A stretch of 64,000 bases of DNA from Prado023 sp964418695 (lineage in GTDB: Bacteria > Actinomycetota > Actinomycetes > S36-B12 > CAIYMF01), in NCBI GenBank assembly GCA_964418695.1, contig CAYQMN010000012.1, forward strand, positions 1-64,000. The letters run 5' to 3'. This document shows, one piece after another, positions 1 to 10,312 of this stretch. The notes below the pieces were generated by a model. It worked only from the letters and a program-made list of their open reading frames with translations, was not told the origin of the DNA and searched no databases. The stretch's first letter is position 1, and each line of letters opens with the position of its first letter. A program made the position numbers and the translations under genes.

Positions 1-53
1 TCCTCTCAGCCGTCATCACCTGGCTGAAGACCCTCATTGGAGACACGCCCTAG
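1..53 (+). CDS. C-terminal end of a gene entering from the left edge
   Basis: An open frame runs from base 3 to a TAG at 51-53 and reads LSAVITWLKTLIGDTP. It is convergent with the POT transporter gene, whose own TAG uses bases 50-52, so the two genes would share their stop region. Sixteen residues are too few to identify a family, and the frame could be open by chance. Confidence 0.3.
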   Translation, partial: LSAVITWLKTLIGDTP

Positions 54-1552
54 TGGACCCGGCCCATCAGTGCGCTGATCCGCTTGGCCAGGAACAGCAT
101 GACCACGCCGAAGCCCAGCGCCATGCCACCGCACACCGCGAAGGACATCACCGGGTCATCGGAGGTGAACTTGGCGATCTGGCCGCCCACGGTGGTGCCG
201 ACCGACGTGGCCAGGAACCACAGTGCCAGGAACTGACCCAGCTGACCTCTGGGCGCCAGCTTGGTGGTGGCCGACAGGCCGTTGGGCGAGAGGAGCAGCT
301 CGCCCCAGGTCTGCAGCAGGTAGACCGTGATGAGCCACCAGACCGTCGCCTTGGCCCCGGTGTCCAGGAACGCGTTGGTCGGGATGATCAGGATCAGGAA
401 CGAGAAGCCCACCAGCATCAGGCCGACGGCGAACTTGACCGCGGTGCGCGGCGCCCGGTTGCCCCAGCGCAGCCAGACCGCGGAGAACACCGGTGCGAAG
501 ACCACGATGAAGAACGGGTTCACCGACTGCAGCCACGAGGCCGGCATCTCGAAGGAGCCGAACAGCGTCAGGTCGGTCACCTTGTCCGCGAAGAGGGTCA
601 GCGTCGAGCCAGCCTGCTCGAACACCATCCAGAAGAACGCGGCCCCCAGGAAGATCCACACGAACGCCTTGACGTGCTTGTGCTCCTCCTCGCTGTACTC
701 GGGACGGCCCAGCACCTGGCGGAAGTACCAGAACGGCACCATCAGGATGAAGATCGTCACCGCGTTGGTCACCGCGGACACCATCGGCTGACCCAGCAGG
801 GTCAGGGCCGTGATGAGCACCGCGAGGATCGCCGTCACGATCGCCCCGACCTTCAGCGCCGCCGAGCGCTCCTGCGGCGTGGCGGGCTCCTCGGGCGCAT
901 CCCCGACGCCGTGCAGGTGCTTGCGCCCGAGCACGTACTGGATCACGCCGATGGTCATGCCGATGCCGGCCGCCCCGAAGCCCCAGTGCCAGTGGTAGTT
1001 CTCGCCGAGGGTGCCGCAGACCAGCGGGGCCATCAGCGAGCCGAGGTTGATGCCCATGTAGAAGATCGAGAAGCCGGCGTCCCGGCGGACGTCCTCGTCC
1101 GGGCCGTACAGCTTGCCGACCAGCCCGGAGATGTTGGGCTTGAGCAGCCCGGTGCCCAGCGTGATCAGGATCAAGCCCAGCCAGAACGTGCCCTCCGAGG
1201 GCAGCGCCATCGCGTAGTGGCCGCAGGCGATGACGATGCCGCCGTACAGGACGGTCCGGCGCAGGCCCAGCAGACGGTCGGCGATCCAGCCGCCGGCGAC
1301 CGGCGTCAGGTACACCAGCCCGGTGTAGGTGCCGTAGATCGCCTTGGCCGTGCCCTCGTCGATCCCGAGACCGGGATTGTCGGTCCCGGTCAGCGGCGCG
1401 ACCATGTACAGCACGAGGATCCCGCGCATGCCGTAGTAGGAGAACCGCTCCCACATCTCCGTGAAGAACAGCGTGGACAGACCACGGGGGTGTCCAAAGA
1501 AGGTCTTCTCGGGTGGCTGCGCCAGCGTCGATCCAGACATGGGCCCGACCAT
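50..1552 (-). CDS. POT/PTR2 family proton-dependent oligopeptide symporter
   Basis: Inner-membrane symporter expected to take up di- and tripeptides with protons (POT/PTR2 family of the MFS). The family ExxER proton-coupling motif is present as EMWERFSYYG (residues 32-41), the PTR2 signature as GGWIADRLLG (about residue 86) and a second signature as FYMGINLGS. The 500-residue length and roughly 14 hydrophobic segments fit bacterial POT members. Start choice is open: ATG at 1552 or ATG at 1540 (MSGSTLAQ); neither has a good Shine-Dalgarno sequence. It lies downstream of the LCP gene on the same strand, with about 180 bases and a hairpin between them, so it is probably a separate unit. Confidence 0.92.
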   Translation of the reverse strand: MVGPMSGSTLAQPPEKTFFGHPRGLSTLFFTEMWERFSYYGMRGILVLYMVAPLTGTDNPGLGIDEGTAKAIYGTYTGLVYLTPVAGGWIADRLLGLRRTVLYGGIVIACGHYAMALPSEGTFWLGLILITLGTGLLKPNISGLVGKLYGPDEDVRRDAGFSIFYMGINLGSLMAPLVCGTLGENYHWHWGFGAAGIGMTIGVIQYVLGRKHLHGVGDAPEEPATPQERSAALKVGAIVTAILAVLITALTLLGQPMVSAVTNAVTIFILMVPFWYFRQVLGRPEYSEEEHKHVKAFVWIFLGAAFFWMVFEQAGSTLTLFADKVTDLTLFGSFEMPASWLQSVNPFFIVVFAPVFSAVWLRWGNRAPRTAVKFAVGLMLVGFSFLILIIPTNAFLDTGAKATVWWLITVYLLQTWGELLLSPNGLSATTKLAPRGQLGQFLALWFLATSVGTTVGGQIAKFTSDDPVMSFAVCGGMALGFGVVMLFLAKRISALMGRVH

Positions 1553-1706
1553 AGAACCGCATCGCCGACATTTCCGGCTGACGGGCGAATTGTCGTGAAC
1601 CAGTCATGAGGCGACGTAGATCCCACACCGCTGACAGCGCGCCAAGGTGGTGCCGGGTGGCGCCGAGTCCACTTTCAGCGGGTGTCGACCAGACGATGGC
1701 CCGGCG

Positions 1707-1723
1707 CCCGGTAGGTCACCGGG
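1707..1723 (-). terminator. Short hairpin after the LCP gene
   Basis: CCCGGT (1707-1712) pairs with ACCGGG (1718-1723) across a 5-base loop, 12 bases beyond the LCP stop codon on the minus strand. There is no U tract. It may slow or end transcription before the POT gene; this is weak evidence. Confidence 0.3.
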
Positions 1724-1735
1724 TCCGGGCCCGCG

Positions 1736-3079
1736 CTACTGCCCCGACTCGGCCGGCGGGGTCTGGCCGCCCATCGAGGCGAACAGCTCGTAGGCCTCGT
1801 CGGTGTCCCACTTGAGCACCCACTGACCGTTCACCCAGTGGTCGGAGTCGTTGGTCGGCACCGAGGTGACCTCGCCCTTGCCGGCCGCCACCTTGCCCAT
1901 GCCCAGCCCGAACCGGCCCAGGTCCACCGATCCGGTGTCCAGGTCGACGGTGATCGCCTCGATCACCGCGTTCACGATGTCCAGCTGGCGCCCGGGGTGC
2001 AGCAGGGTCTCCCAGCTGAGGATCTCGTGCATCATCAGCCGGACGTACTCCTGCTGACGCTCGATGCGCCCGATGTCACCCTTCGGGTCCGCGTACCGCA
2101 TCCGCACCCAGGCCAGCGCCTCCTGGCCGTCCAGGATCTGGCAGCCGGCCTCGACGTCCAGGCCGCTGTTCTCGTCCTTGATCGGCTCCTCGAAGCACAC
2201 CTCGATGCCGCCGACCGCATCGGTCAGGGCGACGATGCCCGACATGCCGATCTCCATGTAGTTGTCGACATGCAGGCCGGTGTTGTACTCGATGGTCTCG
2301 GAGAGCAGCGGCGCCCCGCCGTACGCGAAGGCCGCGTTGATCTTGGCCTGCTGGGCGGCGACCTGCTTGCCGCTGGAGCTGGTGTGCGCCGGGATGGTGA
2401 CCCACGAGTCGCGCGGGATGGAGACCAGCGTCGGCTCCTCGCCGGCCTTCATGTGCACCAGCATGATCGTGTCGGTGCGCTGGCCCTCCTCGTTGCCGGT
2501 GTGCAGCTCCTTCTGCTCCTCGGCACTGAGATCCTCCCGGCTGTCCGAGCCGACCAGCAGCCAGACCGTCCCGGAGGTGTCCGCGATCGGGTGCGGCGAG
2601 AGCGCCTCGACCTTGTGCAGGGAGGTGGCCGCGTAGATCATCAGCCCCACGATCCACACCAGGAAGGCCAGGATCAGCACGCCGATCACGAGCAGGATGC
2701 GCCGCACCCACGGGAAGCGGCGCTTGCGCGTGACCAGGGTCGAGTTCGGACCGGGCGCTGCCGGGGCCGAGGTGGACGCTGGCGAGGCGGCAGTCGCGGG
2801 CGCCGAGCTCGAGGCGGCGGGCGCCGAGTAGACCGCGGCCTGGGTCGGGGCGGACGGGCGAGGCGACGCCGCGGACGCGGCGACCGCGGCCCCTGCGACC
2901 GCGCCGGCCACGGCCGCGCCCGCAACCGGACTCCCCCCCGAACCTGGACTCGCCGCGGGACTCGCCGGACTTGCAGCGGAGGGGGCGCCGGAGGAGGACG
3001 CGGGCGCGAGGTCGTCGTCCTCGATCTCGGCCGCCCAGCTGCCGTCAGGAAGCCGCCGATAGAGGGTGGACCCGGTCAC
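1736..3079 (-). CDS. LCP (LytR-CpsA-Psr) family cell-wall polymer ligase
   Basis: LCP enzymes transfer undecaprenyl-linked glycopolymers onto peptidoglycan at the outer face of the membrane. From the GTG at 3077-3079 the protein has 447 residues: a cytoplasmic N-terminus rich in Ala, Pro and Ser (about 1-115), one membrane helix (about 128-152, after RKRRFPWVRR) and an LCP domain. Family motifs visible are LLVGSDSRE (about 174-182), RTDTIMLVHM (about 201-210) and SIPRDSWV (about 220-227), which carry the Arg/Asp residues that hold the polyprenyl pyrophosphate. An open frame continues upstream to 5032 but there overlaps pgm on the other strand, so the GTG after the 3' edge of the pgm promoter region was chosen. 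Divergent from pgm. Confidence 0.9.
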   Translation of the reverse strand: MTGSTLYRRLPDGSWAAEIEDDDLAPASSSGAPSAASPASPAASPGSGGSPVAGAAVAGAVAGAAVAASAASPRPSAPTQAAVYSAPAASSSAPATAASPASTSAPAAPGPNSTLVTRKRRFPWVRRILLVIGVLILAFLVWIVGLMIYAATSLHKVEALSPHPIADTSGTVWLLVGSDSREDLSAEEQKELHTGNEEGQRTDTIMLVHMKAGEEPTLVSIPRDSWVTIPAHTSSSGKQVAAQQAKINAAFAYGGAPLLSETIEYNTGLHVDNYMEIGMSGIVALTDAVGGIEVCFEEPIKDENSGLDVEAGCQILDGQEALAWVRMRYADPKGDIGRIERQQEYVRLMMHEILSWETLLHPGRQLDIVNAVIEAITVDLDTGSVDLGRFGLGMGKVAAGKGEVTSVPTNDSDHWVNGQWVLKWDTDEAYELFASMGGQTPPAESGQ

Positions 3080-3170
3080 CGGCTCATGATGCCACGCAGG
3101 CCCTGCATGCAGCACGGGTCTGCTGCTCGCGGCGCGCCCGCGGCACCGCCGGGCTGCCAGGCCCCGGCAG

Positions 3171-3201
3171 CACTCCTGAGCGCTCACCGCGCCCAGGAGT
3201 G
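3171..3201. promoter_or_regulatory. Inverted repeat in the LCP/pgm divergent region
   Basis: CACTCCTG (3171-3178) and CAGGAGTG (3194-3201) form an 8-bp inverted repeat with a 15-bp spacer in the 174-bp region between the divergent LCP and pgm genes. It lies about 50 bp before the pgm start. It could be an operator or a transcript hairpin; no regulator is identified. Confidence 0.3.
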
Positions 3202-3253
3202 AGTGCGTCAGTAGCCTTCCTGCGGGGGCGCCCGCCCCGCCCAAGGAGCAGCC

Positions 3254-4894
<1,641 letters not shown>

Positions 4895-4929
4895 GGGACG
4901 GCGGGCACTTGGGGCAGCCGGTTGCCTAC

Positions 4930-4990
4930 TCGACCCGCTCGACCCGCTCGACCCGCTCGACGCGCTCAGCCTGCTGACTTGCTCGACGTG
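4930..4990. repeat. Degenerate 9-bp tandem repeat (TCGACCCGC)
   Basis: Three perfect copies of TCGACCCGC (4930-4938 shifted by 9, to 4956) are followed by TCGACGCGC and then by decayed units that reach TCGACGTGC (about 4982-4990). The array lies in the 163-bp space between pgm and the sigma factor gene. The TCGAC core is also the core of the dispersed repeats at 12900 and 15569. Confidence 0.7.
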
Positions 4991-5057
4991 CTCGGCCCAC
5001 GCGACCGCCACGTCCGGCGCCCGGTAACGCACCCGGGGCTGCCGGGAACATAGAGAC

Positions 5058-5732
5058 GTGAGCAGCCGATCGAGCGGGCCAGCGTCCGACGCGGGCCGGG
5101 GGGATGCCCCGGCCGATCCGACCTGGGCCGACGGCGCTGACGGGCCCGACGGACCCGAGTGGATCGCCGACCTGTTCGGCCGGCACAGCGGTGCCGTCCT
5201 GGGCTACGCCCGGCGCCGGCTGAGCTCGGCCGAGGACGCCGAGGACGTGGTGGTGGAGGTGTTCGCCACCGCGTGGCGGCGCCGCGCCGACGTACCCGAT
5301 CCGGCGCTGCCCTGGCTGTACGCGACGGCGGCCCATGTGATCGCCCATGTGATCCGGTCGGACGCGCGGCGCACCCGGCTGGGGGCCCGGCTGGCCACCG
5401 TCCGGCCGCTGCACCCCGAGGGTCAGGACCATGCCGAGGCGGTGGCCTCGGCGACCGATGCGCGCACGGCCGTGGCCGCGGCGATGGACGACCTGGCCGA
5501 GTCCGACGCCGAGCTGCTGCGGCTGTGGGCCTGGGAGGGCCTGGAGCCCGCCGAGATCGCCGTGGTCCTGGACTGCTCCCCGGGCACCGCCCGAACCCGG
5601 CTGCACCGCGCTCGGACTCGGCTGCGCGCGGCGCTGGAGGCACGCGGAGTCGACGACTCCGGCGCTCCGCCGGGCCAGCGGGCAGCGGTGGACACCACCC
5701 CACGTCAGACCGGTTCGGAGGACCAGACATGA
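5058..5732 (+). CDS. ECF-type RNA polymerase sigma factor
   Basis: A 224-residue sigma-70 family protein of the extracytoplasmic-function type. Region 2 is visible at about residues 40-110 (HSGAVLGYARRRL, then EDAEDVVVEVFATAWRR), and region 4 at about 145-195 (LAESDAELLRLWAWEGL, then a helix-turn-helix in PAEIAVVLDCSPGTARTRLH). The start is the GTG at 5058; GAACAT lies exactly six bases upstream, which would suit a leaderless transcript. The stop codon overlaps the ATG of the DUF4349 membrane protein (ATGA), so the two are translationally coupled and the partner is a candidate regulator of the sigma factor. Confidence 0.88.
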   Translation: MSSRSSGPASDAGRGDAPADPTWADGADGPDGPEWIADLFGRHSGAVLGYARRRLSSAEDAEDVVVEVFATAWRRRADVPDPALPWLYATAAHVIAHVIRSDARRTRLGARLATVRPLHPEGQDHAEAVASATDARTAVAAAMDDLAESDAELLRLWAWEGLEPAEIAVVLDCSPGTARTRLHRARTRLRAALEARGVDDSGAPPGQRAAVDTTPRQTGSEDQT

Positions 5733-7012
5733 GCACCACCGAGGACACGCTGGACCGCCAGGACGCCCCGCTGCGCGCGCTCCTGGCCTCGATCGACCCG
5801 GAGTCCGGGGCGCCCACGGCCGCTGCGATCGAGCTGCTGGATCGCGTGCTCGCCGAGCCGCCGGCGTCGCAGCGTCACGGTGCCCGCCGGGACGACCCCA
5901 CCGGCGACGCAGGGAACGGGACCGCCCGCCCGGGCTTCTGGGAAAGGCACTGGCAGGGCACGCTGCTGGTGGCTGCGGGCGTGGCCACGCTGGCGCTGGC
6001 CGGCGGGACGGTCCTGGGGCCGCTCGGCCTGGGGTCCGGGGGCGCCGACTCCGGCGCCCAGGCCGAGGTGGCCAGTGAAGCGGTGGCCGGTGAAGCGGTG
6101 GCCGGTCAGGGTGCCCCCGACCGCGGATCGGCGGGCGCCCCTGCCGCACAGGCGGAAAGCTCGCAGAGCTGGGCGGACCGGGACAGCCAGCTGACCGTCG
6201 GCCCGCCCGACGCCGCCGCCTCGGACACGGACACCGGCAAGGCGTCCGACCAGACGCTGGTCCGCTCTGGCACCGTGCTGGTGGGCACCGACGATCAGTT
6301 GGCCGGGCGCGACAGCTTCGTCACTGCCGTCACCGGGATGGGTGGGCGGGTGCTGTCCGAGGCGGTCGTGACCGAGGGCGGGCAGACCGGCGTCACACCG
6401 ATGGACGGCAGTCTCGCCCAGGACACGATGGGCGTCACCTACCCGTACCCGTGGTGGCCGTCGAGCCCGGGCATCTGGCTGACCGTGCAGGTGCCGGCCG
6501 AGCGCTACGACGAGGCCATGACGGCCGCCCGGACGACCGGCGAGGTCGTCTCGATGCAGCAGTCGTCCTACGACGTGGGCACCCAGGTGGCCGACGTCGA
6601 CGCCCGGATCAAGGCCCTCGAGGACTCACTCCGGCAGCTGCAGTCGCTCATGGACAAGACCACGTCGGTCTCGGAGGTCATCAAGCTGGAGGCGGCGATC
6701 TCCCAGCGGCAGGCCGAGCTCGACGGACTCAAGGCCCAGCAGCGCGAGCTGGCCAACCAGACGCAGACGTCACAGATCTCGCTGACGCTGATGTCGCCGA
6801 AGGACGCCGCCGCCACGGTCGATCCGCAGCCGACCCAGACCTGGTGGGAGTCGTTCGTGGCCGGGCTGTCGGACGCATGGGCCTGGCTGGGCAAGGCGCT
6901 GATGATCCTCTCGCCGCTGCTGATCGCGACCGCGATCATCGCCGTGGTCCGGCGTCGCCGGCGCCGCGGAGCCGGCGGGCCGGGGCCCGCGGCCGAGCCC
7001 GAGGCGACCTGA
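5729..7012 (+). CDS. DUF4349 membrane protein coupled to the sigma factor
   Basis: A 427-residue protein with a cytoplasmic N-terminus (about 1-70), a membrane helix (about 73-95), an Ala/Gly-rich linker, an outside DUF4349 domain and a C-terminal membrane helix followed by an RRRRRR stretch. The DUF4349 part has the typical PAERYDEAM segment and a long coiled coil (about 290-360: VDARIKALEDSLRQLQSL, then IKLEAAISQRQAEL). A 15-bp duplication (6076-6105) gives EAVAGEAVAG in the linker. Overlap with the sigma gene suggests an anchoring or anti-sigma role, but no ZAS zinc motif is visible and this is inference. Confidence 0.82.
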   Translation: MSTTEDTLDRQDAPLRALLASIDPESGAPTAAAIELLDRVLAEPPASQRHGARRDDPTGDAGNGTARPGFWERHWQGTLLVAAGVATLALAGGTVLGPLGLGSGGADSGAQAEVASEAVAGEAVAGQGAPDRGSAGAPAAQAESSQSWADRDSQLTVGPPDAAASDTDTGKASDQTLVRSGTVLVGTDDQLAGRDSFVTAVTGMGGRVLSEAVVTEGGQTGVTPMDGSLAQDTMGVTYPYPWWPSSPGIWLTVQVPAERYDEAMTAARTTGEVVSMQQSSYDVGTQVADVDARIKALEDSLRQLQSLMDKTTSVSEVIKLEAAISQRQAELDGLKAQQRELANQTQTSQISLTLMSPKDAAATVDPQPTQTWWESFVAGLSDAWAWLGKALMILSPLLIATAIIAVVRRRRRRGAGGPGPAAEPEAT

Positions 7013-7074
7013 GTGCCCGAAGGGCGCGGAACCCGCCGAGCCCCGCACGGATCGGAGCCCAAGAAGCACCGCTT

Positions 7075-7111
7075 GGGGGCCCGTCGCCGGGTCGAGGGGC
7101 GACGGGCCCCC
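7075..7111. terminator. Bidirectional terminator hairpin
   Basis: GGGGGCCCGTCGCC (7075-7088) and GGCGACGGGCCCCC (7098-7111) form a perfect 14-bp stem with a 9-base loop. It sits between the convergent DUF4349 and thioredoxin genes and can serve both strands. No U tract follows, as is common in GC-rich actinobacteria. Confidence 0.8.
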
Positions 7112-7195
7112 GTCGGTGAGCTCCCCGGCCCGGGTCGGTGGGCTCCAGGAGCGCGGTGCCCAAACCCGGGAGGGATCGGGCATCTAGGGCGGACG

Positions 7196-7567
7196 TTACT
7201 GCCCGGATTCCCGCCTGGCCGCGATTTCGGCGCGGACCTGATCCATGTCGAGGTCGCGCACGGCGGCGATCACCTGCTCGAGCTGGGGAGCAGCCAGGGC
7301 GCCGGGCTGGGAGAAGACCAGGACGCCGTCCCGGAACGCCATCAGCGTCGGGATCGAGGTGATCTGGGCCGCGCCGGCCAGCGCCTGCTCGGCCTCGGTG
7401 TCGACCTTGCCGAACACCACGTCGGCATGGTTCTCGGATGCGGCCTCGAAGACCGGCCCGAACTGGCGGCACGGGCCGCACCAGGCAGCCCAGAAGTCGA
7501 CCAGCACGATGTCGTTGCCCAGCACGATGGTCTCGAAGTCGTTCTCGGTCAGGGTCAGGGTGGCCAT
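7196..7567 (-). CDS. trxA: Thioredoxin
   Basis: Cytoplasmic disulfide reductase of 123 residues, close to the family's usual length. The redox motif is WCGPC (residues 29-33) and the cis-proline loop reads SIPTLMAF. ATG at 7567 was chosen because GAGGA lies just upstream and because it gives the standard thioredoxin N-terminus (MATLTLTEND). Convergent with the DUF4349 gene across a strong hairpin. It is not beside a thioredoxin reductase gene here. Confidence 0.95.
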   Translation of the reverse strand: MATLTLTENDFETIVLGNDIVLVDFWAAWCGPCRQFGPVFEAASENHADVVFGKVDTEAEQALAGAAQITSIPTLMAFRDGVLVFSQPGALAAPQLEQVIAAVRDLDMDQVRAEIAARRESGQ

Positions 7568-7739
7568 CGGATTCCTCGCGGTCGGGGCGCACGCTCGGGA
7601 GGGCAGCGCCATGGTGGGGGAACGCCGCCGCGGCCGTCACCCATTCCCGGACACTGCGCCGCCCGCCCGGGGCGGGAAGGCAACGGCGGGGTGGGCGGCG
7701 GTGAGAGGTGGGCCAGGGGTGGGCGGTCACAATGAGGCC

Positions 7740-8609
7740 ATGGGTCGTAGAGCGTTCGGTCCGACCTTCGTGGCCGACGTCGAGCTGGGCACCGCCTCGC
7801 TGGTTCCCGACCCGGACCGGCTCGACGGCTGGCTGCTGCTGGTTGACGGCACGCAGCAGTCCTACGTGGACCTGTCCGACCCGCGGTACCTGCCGTTCGA
7901 GTACACCCGCTGGATCGGGCATGTGATCGACCAGCTGCCCGACCGACCCGTGCGTGCGCTGCATCTGGGCGGCGGCGCGATGAGCCTGCCGCGCTACCTG
8001 GGCGCCGCCCGGCCCGGCTCGCGCAGCCTGGTGGTCGAGGCCGACGCCCGGCTGGTGGACTTCGTCCGCGCCCACCTGCCGTGGCCGGCCAGCGACCGCA
8101 TCCGGGTGCGGGTCGCCGAGGCGCGGGCCACCGTCGCCACCCTGACCGACGGCAGCCGGGACCTGGTGATCCTCGACGTCTTCGACCGCGCCCGCACCCC
8201 TGCACCCCTGACCACCCGGGAGGCGCTGGCCGACATGCGCCGCGTCCTGACCGCCGACGGGATCCTGGTGGCCAACCTCGCCGACCGGGCTCCGCTGGCC
8301 TACTCCCGACGTGTGCTGGCCGGCATCGCCGAGCTGGTGGCCGGTGCGGGCGGCGAGCTGCTGGTCGTCACCGAGCCGGCGGTCCTGCGCGGCCGGCGAT
8401 TCGGCAACCTCGTGGCGGTCGCGCGCACCGCGGGCGCCCCCCGACTGGACCCTGCGCTCCTGACCCGCCGGTGCGCGGGCGACCCGTGGCCGGCCCGGGT
8501 GCTGGGCGGCGACGCCGTCCGCGAGCTCCTCGCCCATCAGTCGCCGTTCACCGACGAGGACGCGGCGAGCTCCCCGGAGCCGCCGCGGGCCGGGCTGTTC
8601 GACCGTTGA
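7740..8609 (+). CDS. Spermidine-synthase-like methyltransferase-fold protein
   Basis: A 289-residue protein with the spermidine synthase/SAM-dependent fold. The nucleotide-binding loop is RALHLGGGAMSLPRYL (about 75-90), followed by an acidic strand end (VVEADARLVDF), and the segment DLVILDVFDRARTPAPL resembles the catalytic Asp strand of aminopropyltransferases. Related actinobacterial proteins occur alone or fused to MFS domains, and their substrate is not known. No speD or other polyamine gene is nearby. CACAAT lies exactly six bases before the ATG and there is no well-placed Shine-Dalgarno sequence, so a leaderless mRNA is likely. Confidence 0.78.
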   Translation: MGRRAFGPTFVADVELGTASLVPDPDRLDGWLLLVDGTQQSYVDLSDPRYLPFEYTRWIGHVIDQLPDRPVRALHLGGGAMSLPRYLGAARPGSRSLVVEADARLVDFVRAHLPWPASDRIRVRVAEARATVATLTDGSRDLVILDVFDRARTPAPLTTREALADMRRVLTADGILVANLADRAPLAYSRRVLAGIAELVAGAGGELLVVTEPAVLRGRRFGNLVAVARTAGAPRLDPALLTRRCAGDPWPARVLGGDAVRELLAHQSPFTDEDAASSPEPPRAGLFDR

Positions 8610-8635
8610 GTGGCTGGGCCTCGCAGCCGGCGACC

Positions 8636-9208
8636 TCAGCCCCCGAACGGGAACTCCGCGCGCTGCCGCCAGATCCCCTCCGCGCCGCGCACGAACAGCG
8701 CGATGCTGGACACCTCGAACACCGCGCGGTAGTCGGCCAGCGCAGCCTGGGCCTGGTCCAGCCATTCGGCAGAGACGTCGTGGACGACGGTCACATGCGG
8801 GTGGAACGGAAAGAACAGCGGCGTGGCCAGCGGGCCCTGCCGACTGGCCGCCTCCAGCGCACGAACCCGGGGCTCGCCCTGGGCCAGCGGCACGAAGACC
8901 ACCGGCGACACCGGGCGGAAGGTCTGCGCCCCGGCCAGCGTGACCGGAAACGGCGACCCCGCCGTGGCCGCCACCCTCGCCAGATGCGCCAGGACGCCGG
9001 CCCAGGCGGCGGCGTCGGCGACCTCGGTGGGCGGCACCAGCGTGATGTGGGCGACGATCGCGTGCGCCAGCGGGTCTCCGAACCGCTCGCGGTAGGCGCC
9101 CAGCTCGGCCAGGAACGGCTCGGGGATCGGCACGGCGACGCCGATCGTGATCGGCCACTGGTAGGCCTCGGCGTCGGGCACGGCCGGGGCCGCGATGGAA
9201 TCGGTCAT
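8636..9208 (-). CDS. 2'-5' RNA ligase / 2H phosphoesterase family protein
   Basis: A 190-residue 2H phosphoesterase. Both signature HxT motifs are present: HITLVPP (about residue 55) and HVTVVHD (about 138), which act together on 2',3'-cyclic phosphate or 2'-5' linked RNA ends in characterised relatives. The gene starts inside the stop codon of trpS (ATGA overlap at 9205-9208), so it is co-translated with a tRNA charging enzyme. The true substrate cannot be read from sequence. Convergent with the spermidine-synthase-like gene, 26 bases apart. Confidence 0.85.
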   Translation of the reverse strand: MTDSIAAPAVPDAEAYQWPITIGVAVPIPEPFLAELGAYRERFGDPLAHAIVAHITLVPPTEVADAAAWAGVLAHLARVAATAGSPFPVTLAGAQTFRPVSPVVFVPLAQGEPRVRALEAASRQGPLATPLFFPFHPHVTVVHDVSAEWLDQAQAALADYRAVFEVSSIALFVRGAEGIWRQRAEFPFGG

Positions 9209-10209
9209 CGCGGCGCGACGAAGCCGACCCGGTCGTAGACGTCGGCCAGCGTCGAGGCGGCCACCTCGCGGGCCCGCTGGGCACCCCAGGCCATCTGCCG
9301 GTCCAGCTCGCTCGGGTCGGTCAGCAGCTCGGCCACCCGCGCCTGGAACGGCTCGGCGAAGGCCACGACCGCCGCGGCGGCCTGCTTCTTCAGCTCGCCG
9401 TACATCTGCCCGGCCAGGTCCTCCTGGACCTGCTCGACCGTGCGCCCGCTGAACGCGGCCAGGATCGTCAGCAGGTTCGACACTCCCGGCTTGGTCGCCA
9501 GGTCGAAGCGGATCTCGGTGTCGGAGTCGGTCACCGCGGACTTGATCTTCTTCTCGATGCGCTTGAGCGGCTCCAGCAGCTCGACGCAGCCGGCGGGCAC
9601 GGACTTGCTCATCTTCGCCGTGGGATCGGTCAGGTCGAAGATCTTGGCGGTGTCGCGCACGATGAGCGGCTCGGGGACCACGAGCGCGTCACCGAACCGG
9701 TGGTTGAACCGGGACGCCAGGTCGCGGGTCAGCTCCAGGTGCTGGCGCTGGTCCTCGCCGACCGGCACCCGGTTCGCGCGGTAGATCAGGATGTCGGCGG
9801 CCATCAGGATCGGGTAGGTGAACAGGCCCACCGAGGTGTGGTCCTGACCGACCCGCGCGGACTTGTCCTTGAACTGGGTCATCCGGCCCGCCTCGCCCGT
9901 GCCGGTCAGGCAGGACAGGATCCACATCAGCTGGGCGTGCTCGGGCACATGGCTCTGCAGGAACAGGGTCGAGGTGTCCGGGTCGATCCCCAGGGCCATC
10001 AGCTGCGCGTAGCTGACCCGGGTGCGCTGGCGCAGCAGCGCCGGGTCGTGCTCGACGGTGATCGCGTGCTGGTCCACCACGCAGTAGAACGCGTCGTGGT
10101 CGTCCTGCAGGCGGACCCAGTGCTGCAGCGCCCCGAGGTAGTTGCCGATGTGGAACGAGTCGGCCGTCGGCTGGATGCCGGACAGGACGCGAGGGGGCTG
10201 GGTGGACAT
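9205..10209 (-). CDS. trpS: Tryptophanyl-tRNA synthetase
   Basis: Class I aminoacyl-tRNA synthetase charging tRNA-Trp. From the ATG at 10209 it has 334 residues, the normal bacterial size. The HIGH-type motif is HIGN (residues 20-23, in ADSFHIGNYLGAL) and the second class I motif is KMSKS (about residue 197). An upstream extension of the frame is rejected because MSTQPPRVLSGIQPT is the usual N-terminus. It overlaps the downstream 2H phosphoesterase gene by four bases. Confidence 0.97.
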   Translation of the reverse strand: MSTQPPRVLSGIQPTADSFHIGNYLGALQHWVRLQDDHDAFYCVVDQHAITVEHDPALLRQRTRVSYAQLMALGIDPDTSTLFLQSHVPEHAQLMWILSCLTGTGEAGRMTQFKDKSARVGQDHTSVGLFTYPILMAADILIYRANRVPVGEDQRQHLELTRDLASRFNHRFGDALVVPEPLIVRDTAKIFDLTDPTAKMSKSVPAGCVELLEPLKRIEKKIKSAVTDSDTEIRFDLATKPGVSNLLTILAAFSGRTVEQVQEDLAGQMYGELKKQAAAAVVAFAEPFQARVAELLTDPSELDRQMAWGAQRAREVAASTLADVYDRVGFVAPR

Positions 10210-10312
10210 GCGCAGCATTCTCGCAGGAGGTCGCACCCATCCTTCGCCAATGCTCCCGGGAGAGCAGGGGTACGAAGTGGAGCTGGTGGTGGGGCAGCGC
10301 GGCGCTGGGCCG

